64,000 bases of DNA from Acidobacteriaceae bacterium TAA 166 (GCA_000421065.1 ATWD01000001.1:2038001-2102000), one strand, 5' to 3'. Shown: positions 17,579-26,438, counted from the stretch's first letter. Notes: a model not told the origin generated them from the sequence alone. Numbers and translations: made by a program.

Positions 17579-17622
17579 TGGCATGGAAGAGGTCATCGGT
17601 TCGATCCCGATCAGGTCCACCA
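17579..17622 (+). other. tRNA-Ala(GGC) 3'-half, candidate attachment site
   Basis: The stretch begins with the GGC anticodon context, continues through a proper variable loop (AGGTC) and T-arm (ATCGG-TTCGATC-CCGAT) and ends with CAGGTCCACCA. The 5' half of the tRNA is absent: upstream sequence cannot form the anticodon or D stems. A tRNA 3' end beside a tyrosine integrase whose 3' end points to it is the standard att arrangement of genomic islands. The intact tRNA gene should lie at the other island end, outside this window. Confidence 0.75.
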
Positions 17623-17655
17623 ACCAACCCCTTCAATACCAACGATTTACCGGAA

Positions 17656-18796
17656 CTAGCCGACCGCCTCCAACTGCGTCGAGGGTGCGGAAGGGTGCTG
17701 AAGCATTTTCGGAGCACCCGGCAACATCATCTCCACCACCTTCGCATTGGCCTCACGCTTCTGCTGCGAAACCGCTCTGGTGTAGATATCGAGCGTCGTT
17801 CGGACGTTCGCGTGACGCAACAGCTCCTGCGCCACCTTCACATCCACTCCCATCGCCCGCAGGTTCGTCGCCAGCGAATGACGGAAGTTGTGCCAGCCGA
17901 TCACCTTCCCCACAATGCCTGCCCGTTGGAGCGCCGGACGGATATACCGTTTCAGCAGATTGTCCGGCCCCATCGGTTTTGCTCCCTTGAGACGAAGCGA
18001 CGCAAAGAGGAAGTCGGCATTGCCTTGGTAGACAGATTCGCGCTTCCAATCCAACAACGATTCGAGCACTAACGGATGAAGAGGAACAGGACGCCGCGAG
18101 GCGGTGTTCTTGCCGTCTCCGAAGCGGTTGCGGACGCACGAGCGAAGTACGGTGACTTCGAGGTTGACTGCGTTCACATCCTTCCAGGTCAGGGCAATCA
18201 TCTCCGACCGCCGTAATCCGGTGCTCCCCGCGAGAAGGACCATTGCGCGGTCCCGCACCGAAAGCTCTCCAAGCAATGCCTGAAACTCTTCCGGGCTGAT
18301 GACATCCTTTTCGCGCAGTGGCTTCGACGAGGTGCGGACTTTACTGATGGGGTTGAAGGTGAGCCATTCGTACCGGATGGCGTGGCTGTAAAGAACGGAG
18401 AATGAGCTTTTGATCTTCGTCTTCGAGGCCGGAGCCAGCGGCAGGGCGTGCAGCCATTCCTCAACCTGCATGGTGCGTACATCGCTCAGGTGGTAGTGAC
18501 CCACCGTGGTCCGATGTAGCGGTTGGTCATCCCGATATGCGTGGAAATGCTTGAAAACGACTTTCGCTCAGGGACCAGTTCACGCTGTTGGTAATGGATG
18601 ATGAGGTCGCTGACCTTTTGTGGCGCGGCGACCTGCGAGTTGATGGTGTAACGAAACGACAGCAGGGCTTTTTCGCATCGCGGCGCTGCGGAAACTCGAC
18701 CACCGTGCCGATGGTCCGTTTCATATAGCGGCGTTTTCCGTTCTTGTAGTCGTACCAACGGAAGACCCACGCATCCGGTGCGCCCTTGCGTTTCAT
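17656..18796 (-). pseudogene. Tyrosine recombinase/integrase, two frameshifts
   Basis: Three frames together encode one phage-type integrase. The first 40 or so residues begin at 18796 (APDAWVFRWYDYKNGKRRY), a second frame continues with KALLSFRYTINSQ to IGPRW, and the third, longest frame (17656-18504) holds the SAM-like core-binding remainder and catalytic domain. All catalytic residues are present: Arg in TGLRRSEMIALTW, HNFRH, RHANVRTT and the Tyr in LDIYTRA. The breaks near 18676 and 18500 each look like a single missing base. If the shifts are real the enzyme is dead and the island fixed; if they are assembly errors it is a complete integrase. It borders the tRNA-Ala fragment. Confidence 0.8.
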
Positions 18797-18935
18797 CCTG
18801 AAGAGGCCAAAGGTAGGCCCGATGGAGAACAGGACGGTGGAAGGTTTTTCCGGGGGTATGGAGAACCGCGCTACGGCCCAAAAACGGCGTAATTCAGCTT
18901 ATTCGTTGTAGAATGAAGGGGGTTTGGTAGATTCT

Positions 18936-19187
18936 ATGACCCTGCACCTCGACATACCGGAATCCATCACCAGCAGCCTGCGGTTGCCCGTGCCGGAGAT
19001 GGAACCGCGCCTGCGTGTCGAGCTTGCCCTTGCGCTCTATGCGCAAGGCATCCTGCCTTTCGGTAAGGCATCCGAGCTGGCAGGAACTTCCCGGTATAGC
19101 TTCGCGGACCTGATTGGTCAGCGCGAGATACCGCGGCACTACACCGAAACAGAACTGGCTCAAGACCTCGAATATGCGGGCGGTTAG
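18936..19187 (+). CDS. UPF0175 family antitoxin
   Basis: An 83-residue protein with the UPF0175 pattern: a short strand (MTLHLDIPESI), then RVELALALYAQGILPFGKAS and the helix-turn-helix-like ELAGTSRYSFADLIGQREI. Proteins of this type neutralise PIN-domain toxins encoded directly downstream. The stop overlaps the toxin start by 11 bp, which supports the pairing. It probably also autoregulates the pair. It is the first gene after the integrase, a usual place for island-stabilising toxin-antitoxin modules. Confidence 0.8.
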   Translation: MTLHLDIPESITSSLRLPVPEMEPRLRVELALALYAQGILPFGKASELAGTSRYSFADLIGQREIPRHYTETELAQDLEYAGG

Positions 19188-19665
19188 CAATACCTCTCCC
19201 ATCTCGAACCTTGCCTCCATCGGTCGCCTCGAACTCCTGAAATCCCAATTCTCAGAACTATGGATACCGGATGGCGTCATGGGAGAACTCACGGCGCATC
19301 CCGATCCCATTGCACAAGCGGCAATCCAGACCGCGATTAGAGATCAATGGTTACGGGTCGCCACGCCTGGGGATTCCGGCTTGCTTCGCCTCCTGCTCCT
19401 GCAACTCCATCAGGGGGAAGCCGAGGCTATCGCGCTTGCAACGGAGCTGAAAGCCGACATCGTGCTCATGGATGAGCAGGAAGGCCGTCAGTTGGCATTC
19501 AGAACCGGCCTCGCCGTTACGGGCGTTCTTGGCATTCTCTTGCGCGCCAAGCGCGATGGCGAGATTCACGCCGTCAAGCATGAAATCAATCTTCTCCGCT
19601 CCAAAGCCCGCTTCTTCGTGTCTTCCGCACTCGAAACTAAGATTCTTGCCGCAGCCGGGGAATGA
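19177..19665 (+). CDS. DUF3368/PIN-domain toxin
   Basis: From the ATG at 19177 the product is 162 residues. It follows the DUF3368 version of the PIN fold: an N-terminal SNTSPISNLASIG strand, the acidic GEAEAIALA helix, ADIVLMDEQEGR and VTGVLGILLRAK. The first PIN acidic position is an Asn (SNTSP), as in many DUF3368 members, while the Glu and Asp of the other motifs are present. PIN toxins cleave RNA. Coupled to the UPF0175 antitoxin by overlap. Confidence 0.8.
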   Translation, partial: RAVSNTSPISNLASIGRLELLKSQFSELWIPDGVMGELTAHPDPIAQAAIQTAIRDQWLRVATPGDSGLLRLLLLQLHQGEAEAIALATELKADIVLMDEQEGRQLAFRTGLAVTGVLGILLRAKRDGEIHAVKHEINLLRSKARFFVSSALETKILAAAGE

Positions 19666-19676
19666 TGAGATTGGCG

Positions 19677-20777
19677 CTATTTGGAAGTAACCGTTCGCAC
19701 TCTTTGAAGATAGTAGCGATCTCTTATCCAGAAGGCTACATTCACGAGGCCGATTAGTGCCGGAACTTCGATAAACGGGCCAACGACGCCAACAAACGCC
19801 TCTCCCGAATTCAAGCCGAACACCGCAACGGCCACGGCAATCGCCAGCTCGAAGTTATTTCCGGCTGCGGTGAAGGAAAGCGTAGCCGACTGTGCATAGT
19901 CCGCACCGAGCCGTTTGCCCATCCAGAAGCTCACCAGAAACATGATGAGGAAGTAGACGACCAGCGGGACGGCGATTTTCAGCACATCCAGCGGCAATCT
20001 CACGATGAGATCACCTTTCAGGGAGAACATCACCAGAATCGTGAATAGCAGCGCAATCAACGTCAGCGGGCTTATTCGAGGAATAAACCGCGTCCGATAC
20101 CATTCCTCTCCCTTGACCCGAATGAGAATCAAACGTGTCAGGAATCCGGCAGCGAACGGAACGCCAAGATAGAGTCCGACGCTCTCATCAATCTGGCCGA
20201 TCCCAATGTTGACGACGCTGCCCGCAAGACCAAACCACTTCGGCAATACAGTCAGGAAGGCCCAGGCATAGAGGCTGTAGAAGAGCACCTGAAAGACGCT
20301 GTTGATGGCGACCAGCCCGGCGACGTAATCCGTATCGCCTTCCGCCAGTTCATTCCAGACCAGCACCATCGCAATACAGCGTGCAATGCCGATCAGGATT
20401 AGACCGCGCATATAGGCAGGTTCGCCGCGCAGGAAGACCACGGCGAGAGCAAACATGAGCGCCGGGCCGATAAGCCAGTTCTGTACCAGCGAGAGGCCAA
20501 GCACGCGCTTATTGCGGAAGACTTCGCCCAATTTCTCGTACCGCACTTTTGCCAGTGGCGGAAACATCATAATGATGAGTCCGATGGCGATAGGGACATT
20601 CGTTGTGCCCGTCTGAAAGCGATTGACTAAGGCAGCCGAGCCGAGAATGAAGTGGCCGATGCTGACGCCGATAGCCATAGCCAGAAATATCCAGAGGGTC
20701 AAAAAGCGGTCGAGGAAAGACAGCTTCTTTCGCTGCGCGGGCGCGCACACACGGCCTTGCATGATGGCTGCGGGCAT
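19677..20777 (-). CDS. arsB: ACR3-family arsenite efflux permease
   Basis: A 10-transmembrane arsenite permease of 366 residues beginning at the ATG at 20777, one base after the arsR stop (TGATATG). Family signatures are [20 protein letters not shown] at the start, the conserved Cys in [20 protein letters not shown] (required for As(III) transport) and [16 protein letters not shown] near the end. It expels arsenite with the proton motive force. It is transcribed with arsR and divergent from arsM. An upstream in-frame ATG at 20807 would overlap arsR and is less likely. Confidence 0.93.
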   Translation of the reverse strand: MPAAIMQGRVCAPAQRKKLSFLDRFLTLWIFLAMAIGVSIGHFILGSAALVNRFQTGTTNVPIAIGLIIMMFPPLAKVRYEKLGEVFRNKRVLGLSLVQNWLIGPALMFALAVVFLRGEPAYMRGLILIGIARCIAMVLVWNELAEGDTDYVAGLVAINSVFQVLFYSLYAWAFLTVLPKWFGLAGSVVNIGIGQIDESVGLYLGVPFAAGFLTRLILIRVKGEEWYRTRFIPRISPLTLIALLFTILVMFSLKGDLIVRLPLDVLKIAVPLVVYFLIMFLVSFWMGKRLGADYAQSATLSFTAAGNNFELAIAVAVAVFGLNSGEAFVGVVGPFIEVPALIGLVNVAFWIRDRYYLQRVRTVTSK

Positions 20778-20778
20778 A

Positions 20779-21195
20779 TCAGCAAGCCTCGCAGCATGGC
20801 TCGGCAAGAGCCGTGGGCAATGGCGCGCCTTCGAGCGCAGGGTACTTCGACGGCGAGCAGCAAGCCTTAGTGAGACGCGCCTTGTCTGCCTGCATCGCCC
20901 TGTCTTCTTTCAGCCAGTCGAGTGTCTGCCGCAAAATCTGCGTGGCTCCAATGTGGGGCGGCATGACGATGCGGTAGTGCATCCACTTGCCCTCGCGCCG
21001 CGCCGAGACAATGCCCGCATTCCGCAGATAGGCCAGATGCCGCGAGATTTTCGGCTGCGGCCCGCCCAGAATTTCCACGAAGTAGCAGACACACACCTCC
21101 TGCTCTCCCATCAGGTTCAGTAGCCGAAGCCGGGTCTTGTCTCCCAGGGCTTGAAAGAACCGTTCCACATCGAATTGCTGCGCTCGCCTTGCCAT
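20779..21195 (-). CDS. arsR: Arsenic-responsive ArsR repressor
   Basis: A winged-helix repressor of about 138 residues starting at the ATG at 21195. The DNA-binding domain shows [17 protein letters not shown] and [16 protein letters not shown]; the arsenite-sensing thiols are in [12 protein letters not shown] (C-x-C). The tail carries extra cysteine pairs (KACCSPS, PCCEAC), which are unusual and may hold arsenite more tightly. A perfect inverted repeat lies in the divergent gap to arsM. The gene is co-transcribed with the efflux permease. Confidence 0.92.
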   Translation of the reverse strand: MARRAQQFDVERFFQALGDKTRLRLLNLMGEQEVCVCYFVEILGGPQPKISRHLAYLRNAGIVSARREGKWMHYRIVMPPHIGATQILRQTLDWLKEDRAMQADKARLTKACCSPSKYPALEGAPLPTALAEPCCEAC

Positions 21196-21236
21196 AGAAT
21201 ATATATACGTCTTGACGGATGCGTTATGCAATCCAT

Positions 21237-21256
21237 ATATTCGCGTTAGCGAATAT
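21237..21256. promoter_or_regulatory. Probable ArsR operator
   Basis: ATATTCGC and GCGAATAT, separated by GTTA, form a perfect inverted repeat between the divergent arsR and arsM starts, 18 bp before the arsM start codon. The AT-rich ends and position are typical of ArsR/SmtB operators. Confidence 0.7.
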
Positions 21257-21274
21257 GAAACTGGAGGGATTCAC

Positions 21275-22174
21275 ATGGCGGAACAGGTTCTTGAGTCGGT
21301 GAAGTCGAGATACGGCGCAGTCGCGCAGAGCACGCTTTCCACCAACGATGCGGGGGTCAAGGCAGTTGCCGAAGCCTTTGGCTACTCGCTGGAAGAGCTG
21401 ACTTCGATTCCCGCAGAGGCCAATATGGGTCTGTCGTGCGGCAATCCCACGGCGACCGCAAAAATCCGTCCCGGCGCGGTGATCGTAGACCTCGGCTCCG
21501 GCGGCGGTCTGGACGTGTTTCTCGCATCGAAAATGGTCGGGCCGAATGGCCGCGCCATCGGCATCGACATGACTCCGGCGATGATCGAGCGGGCGCAGGC
21601 GAACGCTGCCGCAGGCGGCTACGCCAATGTCGATTTTCACCTGTCCACCATTGATCGGATTCCGCTGCCCGATGTTTCGGTGGATTGCGTTATCTCGAAT
21701 TGCGTCCTCAACCTCGCGCCGGACAAGCCTGCCGTCTTCCGCGAGATTGTGCGCGTGCTTAAGCCGGGAGGCCGTCTTGCCGTCAGTGACATTGCGCTGA
21801 AAGGGGAGCTGCCAGAGGCCATCGCGCGCAGCATGGCCGCCTATGTCGGCTGCATTGCCGGTGCGATCAGGATGGACGACTACCGCGCCGGTCTGCTCAC
21901 TGCCGGATTCGAGCACGTCGAGATCGTGGACAGCGGAGCGGACCTGAACGCTTACGCCAAGGTCGAGAACCAATCCGGCTGCTGCTCTCCAGCAGCCGAT
22001 GGCGGCACCTGCTGTACACAAGGCGCGGAAACCGCAGCATCGCTGCATACGGAACTGGCTGAGCTGCTGACGCAGTATGACATTAACGCGGCTGCGGCAA
22101 GCGTGAAGGTTTATGCTGTCAAGCCGAAAGCCACAGCCGCTGCTTCATGCTGCGGACCGTCCTGCTGTGCATAG
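21275..22174 (+). CDS. arsM: Arsenite S-adenosylmethionine methyltransferase
   Basis: A 299-residue SAM-dependent methyltransferase with CTGGAGGG in front of the ATG at 21275. It has the SAM motif [14 protein letters not shown], the ArsM cysteines in [10 protein letters not shown] and [12 protein letters not shown], and a cysteine-rich tail ([20 protein letters not shown]) of the kind that binds As(III). It converts arsenite into methylated, partly volatile species. First gene of the rightward ars transcript under ArsR control; arsC follows with 8 bp between. Confidence 0.93.
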   Translation: MAEQVLESVKSRYGAVAQSTLSTNDAGVKAVAEAFGYSLEELTSIPAEANMGLSCGNPTATAKIRPGAVIVDLGSGGGLDVFLASKMVGPNGRAIGIDMTPAMIERAQANAAAGGYANVDFHLSTIDRIPLPDVSVDCVISNCVLNLAPDKPAVFREIVRVLKPGGRLAVSDIALKGELPEAIARSMAAYVGCIAGAIRMDDYRAGLLTAGFEHVEIVDSGADLNAYAKVENQSGCCSPAADGGTCCTQGAETAASLHTELAELLTQYDINAAAASVKVYAVKPKATAAASCCGPSCCA

Positions 22175-22182
22175 GAGGGGCG

Positions 22183-22671
22183 ATGCCACACTATAACGTC
22201 TTATTCCTATGCACTGGAAACTCCGCGCGTTCAATCATGGCCGAAGCCATTATGAACCGGAAGGGAGCGCCCACCTTCACCGCCTACAGCGCGAGGAGTC
22301 ACCCTTCCGGCGCAGTGCGCCCGGAGGCCATTCGCCAGATCGAGGCGGCTGGACTCCCCACCGAGGGATTGCATAGCAAGTCATGGGACAAGTTTGCGGA
22401 GCCAGGCGCTCCCATAATGAACTTCGTCTTTACGGTCTGTGACAACGCGGCAAAGGAAGTCTGTCCCATCTGGCCCGGCCAACCGATGACGGCCCATTGG
22501 GGCGTGCCCGATCCTGTCGTGGTGCAGGGTACGCCGCAGGAGATCGAGAGAGCGTTCAAGCTAACATTCGCCACACTGGAGCGGCGCATCTCGTTGATGC
22601 TCGCGCTCCCGCTCGCCAGCCTGGACTCGATAGCGCTCAAGAGCGAACTAGACAACATTGGAAGAAAGTAA
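22183..22671 (+). CDS. arsC: Arsenate reductase, low-molecular-weight phosphatase type
   Basis: A 162-residue protein with the PTP loop LFLCTGNSARS (C-x5-R) close to the N-terminus, the SARSHPSGAVRPEAI segment and FVFTVCDNAAKEVCPIWPG. This branch of thioredoxin-linked arsenate reductases has acidic/Pro changes in the usual DP motif (WGVPDPV). It reduces arsenate to arsenite for export by the ACR3 pump or methylation by ArsM. AGGAGGGG precedes the ATG at 22183; the frame is open to 22147 but overlaps arsM there. A second arsC-like gene follows after 11 bp. Confidence 0.88.
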   Translation: MPHYNVLFLCTGNSARSIMAEAIMNRKGAPTFTAYSARSHPSGAVRPEAIRQIEAAGLPTEGLHSKSWDKFAEPGAPIMNFVFTVCDNAAKEVCPIWPGQPMTAHWGVPDPVVVQGTPQEIERAFKLTFATLERRISLMLALPLASLDSIALKSELDNIGRK

Positions 22672-22682
22672 CGGGAAACTTC

Positions 22683-23085
22683 ATGCTCAAGGTCATTTTC
22701 GCGTGTGTTCACAATGCCGGCCGTTCTCAGATGGCGGCGGCGTTCTTCAATCAGCTTGCCGACCCGCAAAAGGCGAGGGCTATTTCAGCGGGTACGGAGC
22801 CGGGGGAGCGTCCATCCCGAAGTGCTGGCCGTGATGCAGGAGGTCGGAATTGACCTGAGTGACGCCAAACCGCAGAAGCTCACCGAAGAGCTGGCAAAGG
22901 ATGCCCAGCTTCTTATCACGATGGGTTGCGGAGATAAATGCCCCTATGTGCCGGGCTTGCGCCGGGACGACTGGCCGCTACAGGACCCCAAAGGATTGCC
23001 TCTCACCGAAGTTCGCAGCATCCGCGACGAGATTCAGCAAAAGGTGAAAGATTTGCTCGCGGAAGAGCACCTAAACCGGCAATGA
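22683..23085 (+). pseudogene. Second arsenate reductase, frameshifted
   Basis: The first frame starts MLKVIFACVHNAGRSQMAAAFFNQ, a complete PTP loop (CVHNAGRS), and runs to SAGTEPGE. The rest of the enzyme (VHPEVLAVMQEVGIDLSDAK, then MGCGDKCPYVPG and DDWPLQDPKG) is in another frame from about 22815. Loss of one CG dinucleotide from an original GAGCGCGTCCAT would explain the break. The Cys of MGCGDKCP and the DP motif are intact, so the gene was functional until recently or the shift is an assembly error. It is the thioredoxin-coupled type, distinct from the arsC just upstream. Confidence 0.82.
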
Positions 23086-23100
23086 AGCCGATACATCCGT

Positions 23101-23289
23101 TCAGATAGCCAAACATCGCTTCGCCAGAGCGAGGGCATCGTATTTCACGCCTTCGCTCAGAATGACCAGCCTGCTATCGTCCCGAAAGGTTGGGTATTCG
23201 GGAGCATATTCGATGGCAATGGATGGTGGTTGCTCCTGGCTGAATCTGTGAATCGAATGGTGTTTTAGAGAATTCGCTGTGGTTACCAA
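23101..23289 (-). CDS. Unrecognised 62-aa open frame (doubtful)
   Basis: A short frame after the ars genes, with IAIEYAPEYPTFRDDSRLVI and ending KYDALALAKRCLAI. It has no recognised domain and no obvious ribosome binding site. It could be the C-terminal remnant of a larger gene destroyed when the adjacent kinase gene was truncated, or chance. Confidence 0.2.
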   Translation of the reverse strand: MVTTANSLKHHSIHRFSQEQPPSIAIEYAPEYPTFRDDSRLVILSEGVKYDALALAKRCLAI

Positions 23290-24650
23290 CGCTGTTTGCG
23301 GACTGCTGGCTTTTGCTCTGACTATTGTCTTTCGTCAAAGACACCTTCTTCCGCTAGTCTGTTGCGTCGCCTTCGCGACTTCCGCAGTTCTTCTATTGAT
23401 GCGCGCATCCGTTTGCGGGACTGACAACGTTGGGTCTACTCGGAATATCCAGCAACCTGTTTCTAGGCTTTATGGAAACCAATCGGCATATTCCCCTTGG
23501 CCGACTCGTAGTTGGTCTTGAAGTATCGACCGTTTCCATCGAAGTTTCGATCATGTTGATTGTGCTTGGTGTGATGTTCGTCTTCGCAGGTTTGCGACAA
23601 GCAGATATCATCGTAAAACGAGTTGTCACTCTATACATTTGGTGTATCACTTCTCTTGCAGCATGGTTTGCAACTACTTTTCTCTACTCTCACCAAACGC
23701 ATCGGATCATTCAGGATGCAGGACTATCCCTGATCGCGGTGACGATCATCGGAACGGGGATATGGCTTAGGCCCCTCCTTATACGGATGACGAATGAGCA
23801 GATTGACAGATGGGTGTTCCAGGTTCCAGATTTCAACTTCGCCATCCAGCAGTTGTGGCAGCAAATGCTGGAACTTGCAAGTGCGGATGATGTCTATCGC
23901 GCATGTGAAGTGGCACTCCGGAATACGTTGTCCCTGGCTGCGGTTAGGATCATGGCGGTGTCAGAAGTACCTGCGCTCGAAGGTGCGCCTCTATCGGTAA
24001 TCGGGCCTAACCCTTATTTCATTCCCAAAGACAGTTCCTTGCGTTTCCTTCTCTCACCACCAGCTGTTGTTCTTCTTCCATTGAACCATGAAGGCATTGC
24101 CGATCACTGGATTGCCTTAAGTCATGGCGTAATTCGCCCACCGCTCACGGCCGTGGAACTGAGCTTCGCGTCTCGGGTCGCAGCAGAAATCCAAACGCGT
24201 GTCAGCGCCATCTCTGCTGAAGAGCGACGGCTTGAGAAACTCAGAAGAGAGAGCGCCTTCCGCGAGGAGATTGCCGATGCGGAACTTCGTGCTCTTCGCG
24301 CACAAATCAATCCTCACTTTCTCTTCAACTCTCTAAATACGATTGCTGATTTATCAGTTGTCAATCCTGTTAAAGCAGAAGAGATGACACTCCGTCTCTC
24401 TTCAGTATTTCGCTATGTTCTTGCGAACACAGAGCGGCAGTTTACTTCGGTCGGTGAAGAGCTAGATTTTGCTCGCCGCTATCTGGATATTGAAGAAGCC
24501 CGTTTCGAAGATCGACTGAAAGTTCAATTTGATGTGGAGCCAGCAGTCCTTCAGGAGCGTATTCCCGCCTTACTATTGCAACCGCTGATCGAGAATGCTC
24601 TTAAGCACGGGATTGGCCCTAGAATGCAGGGAGGTACTTTAGATATCTGG
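23275..24650 (+). pseudogene. LytS/YehU-type sensor histidine kinase, truncated at both ends
   Basis: This is a decayed paralogue of the intact kinase at 33090-35105. It starts in the middle of the membrane domain (TNAVCGLLAFALTIVF corresponds to IANALSAVLTCGLSII of the paralogue), has a deletion plus frameshift near 23400, and then reads on from LGLLGISSNLFLGFME through the GAF-like region to the His-kinase motif LRAQINPHFLFNSLNTIADLS and IPALLLQPLIENALKHGIGP. It breaks off at GGTLDI, just before the ATP-binding G boxes. The following sequence encodes a GDVTATTTGPN-like stretch seen in the DUF3300 protein of this window, so the 3' junction is a recombination scar. No response regulator follows. 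Confidence 0.85.
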
Positions 24651-24692
24651 CCGCAGCATTGGCGATGTGACCGCCACGACAACCGGTCCTAA

Positions 24693-25445
24693 TTATAGCT
24701 TAAGCGTCACGGTAGCGTTATCGACGACCTGTGCCCATTTCTTATCTTCGTTTCCGTAGGCGTCGTGCCAACGCCACCACTTATAGCGATCCGTCTTCGG
24801 ATACCCTTCAGGCGAGTCTTCCCAGTCTTCTTGCCGTCCCAGCGGCGTGGCGTCTAGGTAGCTCCACACGCTCCCCATTGCCTCATCGCCGCGGGCATTG
24901 ATGAGATATGTGCGAAAGATTTTATCATTCTCGTCGCGGAAGAAGACGTTATGGCCGTGCCACTCGTCGACACCAAAATCTTTATCGAAGTCGTCCGTGA
25001 TGGTGTACCAGGGAATGTGTTGCCATCCCATGCGGTTTTTGAGCGTGGCAAGCTGTTCCTGTGTGCCGCGTGAAGCGTAAGCAAGTGTGGTGTTGCGGGC
25101 ATGGAGGTGCGAGAGATGCGAAACCTGGTCTGCGCCAAGCGAACAACCGACACATCCATGTTCAGGCCAGCCGTATACTCCCGGATCATAGAAGGCACGA
25201 TAGAGCACTAGCTGCCGCCTGCTTTCAAAGAGATCGAGCAGTGCAACCTTCCCCTGTGGACCTTCAAAGACATATTCCTTCTCCACCGCAAGCCAGGGCA
25301 TCCGTCGCCGCGCCGCCGCGAGTGCATCACGGGCACGGGTGTGTTCCTTCTCCTTGACCAGCATGTCGAACCACGCTTTGTTCCATTCGTCTTTGGATAC
25401 GACCGCGGGCTTGGTCATTGCAGCTATCTGTTCATTGCTCCACAT
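24693..25445 (-). CDS. DUF899 family thioredoxin-like protein
   Basis: A 250-residue protein from the ATG at 25445 (AAGGAGAAAGCC in front). It shows the DUF899 hallmarks: RRRMPWLAVEKEYVFEG, LYRAFYDPG, the HGCVGCSLGADQVSHL redox-like Cys pair, and WGWQHIPWY-type (MGWQHIPWYTITDDF). The last 20 residues do not look like the usual family end, and the sequence beyond the stop is recombined with the kinase remnant, so the C-terminus may have been altered. It is the last gene of a leftward operon with ArsR, SRPBCC and a 47-aa protein. Role probably redox-related; substrate unknown. Confidence 0.85.
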   Translation of the reverse strand: MWSNEQIAAMTKPAVVSKDEWNKAWFDMLVKEKEHTRARDALAAARRRMPWLAVEKEYVFEGPQGKVALLDLFESRRQLVLYRAFYDPGVYGWPEHGCVGCSLGADQVSHLSHLHARNTTLAYASRGTQEQLATLKNRMGWQHIPWYTITDDFDKDFGVDEWHGHNVFFRDENDKIFRTYLINARGDEAMGSVWSYLDATPLGRQEDWEDSPEGYPKTDRYKWWRWHDAYGNEDKKWAQVVDNATVTLKL

Positions 25446-25575
25446 GGCTTTCTCCTTGTTTGTGTGTTTGCGGTTTGTTCTTCCAAAGCTTTGTGACGGC
25501 AACAGCAGACGCGCCGCCGGCAGCAATGACGCATGCCGTAATCCATACTGCGGTTCCTATGCAGAAGGGACACAT
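25432..25575 (-). CDS. Small CPFC membrane protein, 47 aa
   Basis: A short gene with an excellent ribosome binding site (GAGGAGGT, 6 nt before the ATG at 25575). The product starts MCPFCIGTAVWITACVIAAG, one hydrophobic segment preceded by a C-P-F-C motif, and ends in a charged tail. It starts 3 bp after the SRPBCC stop, and its own stop overlaps the start region of the DUF899 gene, so the four genes are tightly coupled. The CxxC next to a membrane helix suggests metal binding or redox work with DUF899; that is inference. Confidence 0.7.
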   Translation of the reverse strand: MCPFCIGTAVWITACVIAAGGASAVAVTKLWKNKPQTHKQGESHVEQ

Positions 25576-25578
25576 GAT

Positions 25579-26031
25579 TTACCTCCTCGCCCGTTCGAGG
25601 GCTGCTGTGCGGATGCAGTCGATTAGGTGACTCCAACCTCCATCGACGCCACGCTCGGCTTCTCCGATCCAGCCCATCGCGCGATGTACGAAGCGAAGAT
25701 GGGTGACTCCGTTTTCTTCCGTGAGCCGGTATTGGAGGTTGTTTGTAGCTGGAGTCGACATAATGAGCGGGCCCGAAATCTCCAACAGCGTTGGAGGCTT
25801 GATGGCCTGCACCGAACCCCAGAAGTGGCCAGCGTTGTTGCTCAGGTCACGAAACCACCGTCCTCCGGGCCAGGCTTCCAGGACCATCGGCATCGGCTTC
25901 TTAGGAATCGTATTCAGCGGCCCCATCTGTTCAAGAATGGTCTCGAAAACGATCTCGATGGGAGCCGCGATCTCCTCTTCTTTAATGATCTCGAAGGCTT
26001 CCAATACGCCTTCCTTCACCGTAGCTGCCAT
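25579..26031 (-). CDS. SRPBCC/AHSA1 domain protein
   Basis: A 150-residue START-like barrel: the IIKEEEIAAPIEIVFETILEQ lead, EAWPGGRWFRDL, and the C-terminal helix GVDGGWSHLIDCIRTAALER are characteristic of the activator-of-Hsp90-ATPase-homology family. These bacterial proteins bind small hydrophobic ligands and are commonly encoded behind an ArsR-type repressor, as here: the ATG directly follows the stop of the regulator. Confidence 0.85.
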   Translation of the reverse strand: MAATVKEGVLEAFEIIKEEEIAAPIEIVFETILEQMGPLNTIPKKPMPMVLEAWPGGRWFRDLSNNAGHFWGSVQAIKPPTLLEISGPLIMSTPATNNLQYRLTEENGVTHLRFVHRAMGWIGEAERGVDGGWSHLIDCIRTAALERARR

Positions 26032-26409
26032 CTACTCCTCCTTCGTTGGTTTTGAGCCGTCGTCGAGACGAATCAACCGTTCGAGGGCTTTGCGCTCGGC
26101 GCGTTCCTTAATCTGGCCGATCTGGTGGGTCCAGTAGTGTTCGTAGACCTTTACCCAGTCGTACACCGATTTGAGGCTTGTGGGGTTAAGGCGGTACATG
26201 CGATGTTGTCCGCGCTTGACGACCGTCACTACTCCGGCCCTGCGCAGCGCCCCGAGATGCTTCGACACAGCAGGCTGCCCCATCTTCATCCGAACGACGA
26301 TCTCATTGACGGCGTATTCCTCCCCGTCGGACAGCACTGCTATGACCTCCCGTCTTCGCGGCTCGGCAATGGCAGTGAAAACGTCCTCTGGAGGGGTCGT
26401 TCGTGTCAT
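26032..26409 (-). CDS. ArsR-type transcriptional repressor (SdpR-like)
   Basis: A 125-residue winged-helix protein: FTAIAEPRRREVIAVLSDGE, then QPAVSKHLGALRRAGVVTV and RGQHRMYRLN. It lacks the metal-binding Cys pairs of true ArsR and belongs with the SdpR/PadR-like regulators that accompany AHSA1-type SRPBCC genes. It heads a leftward operon (regulator, SRPBCC, CPFC protein, DUF899). A perfect inverted repeat lies 10 bp upstream of its start, indicating autoregulation. Confidence 0.9.
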   Translation of the reverse strand: MTRTTPPEDVFTAIAEPRRREVIAVLSDGEEYAVNEIVVRMKMGQPAVSKHLGALRRAGVVTVVKRGQHRMYRLNPTSLKSVYDWVKVYEHYWTHQIGQIKERAERKALERLIRLDDGSKPTKEE

Positions 26410-26418
26410 GCAGTAAAT

Positions 26419-26438
26419 ATATTCCCAATTAGGAATAT
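26419..26438. promoter_or_regulatory. Probable operator of the ArsR-SRPBCC operon
   Basis: ATATTCC and GGAATAT, separated by CAATTA, form a perfect 7-bp inverted repeat just upstream of the leftward regulator start at 26409, as expected for autorepression. Confidence 0.6.

Noticed and set aside
21224-22048. 274-aa minus-strand frame opposite arsM
   Set aside because: Antisense shadow of a well-supported methyltransferase gene; overlaps the whole ars promoter.
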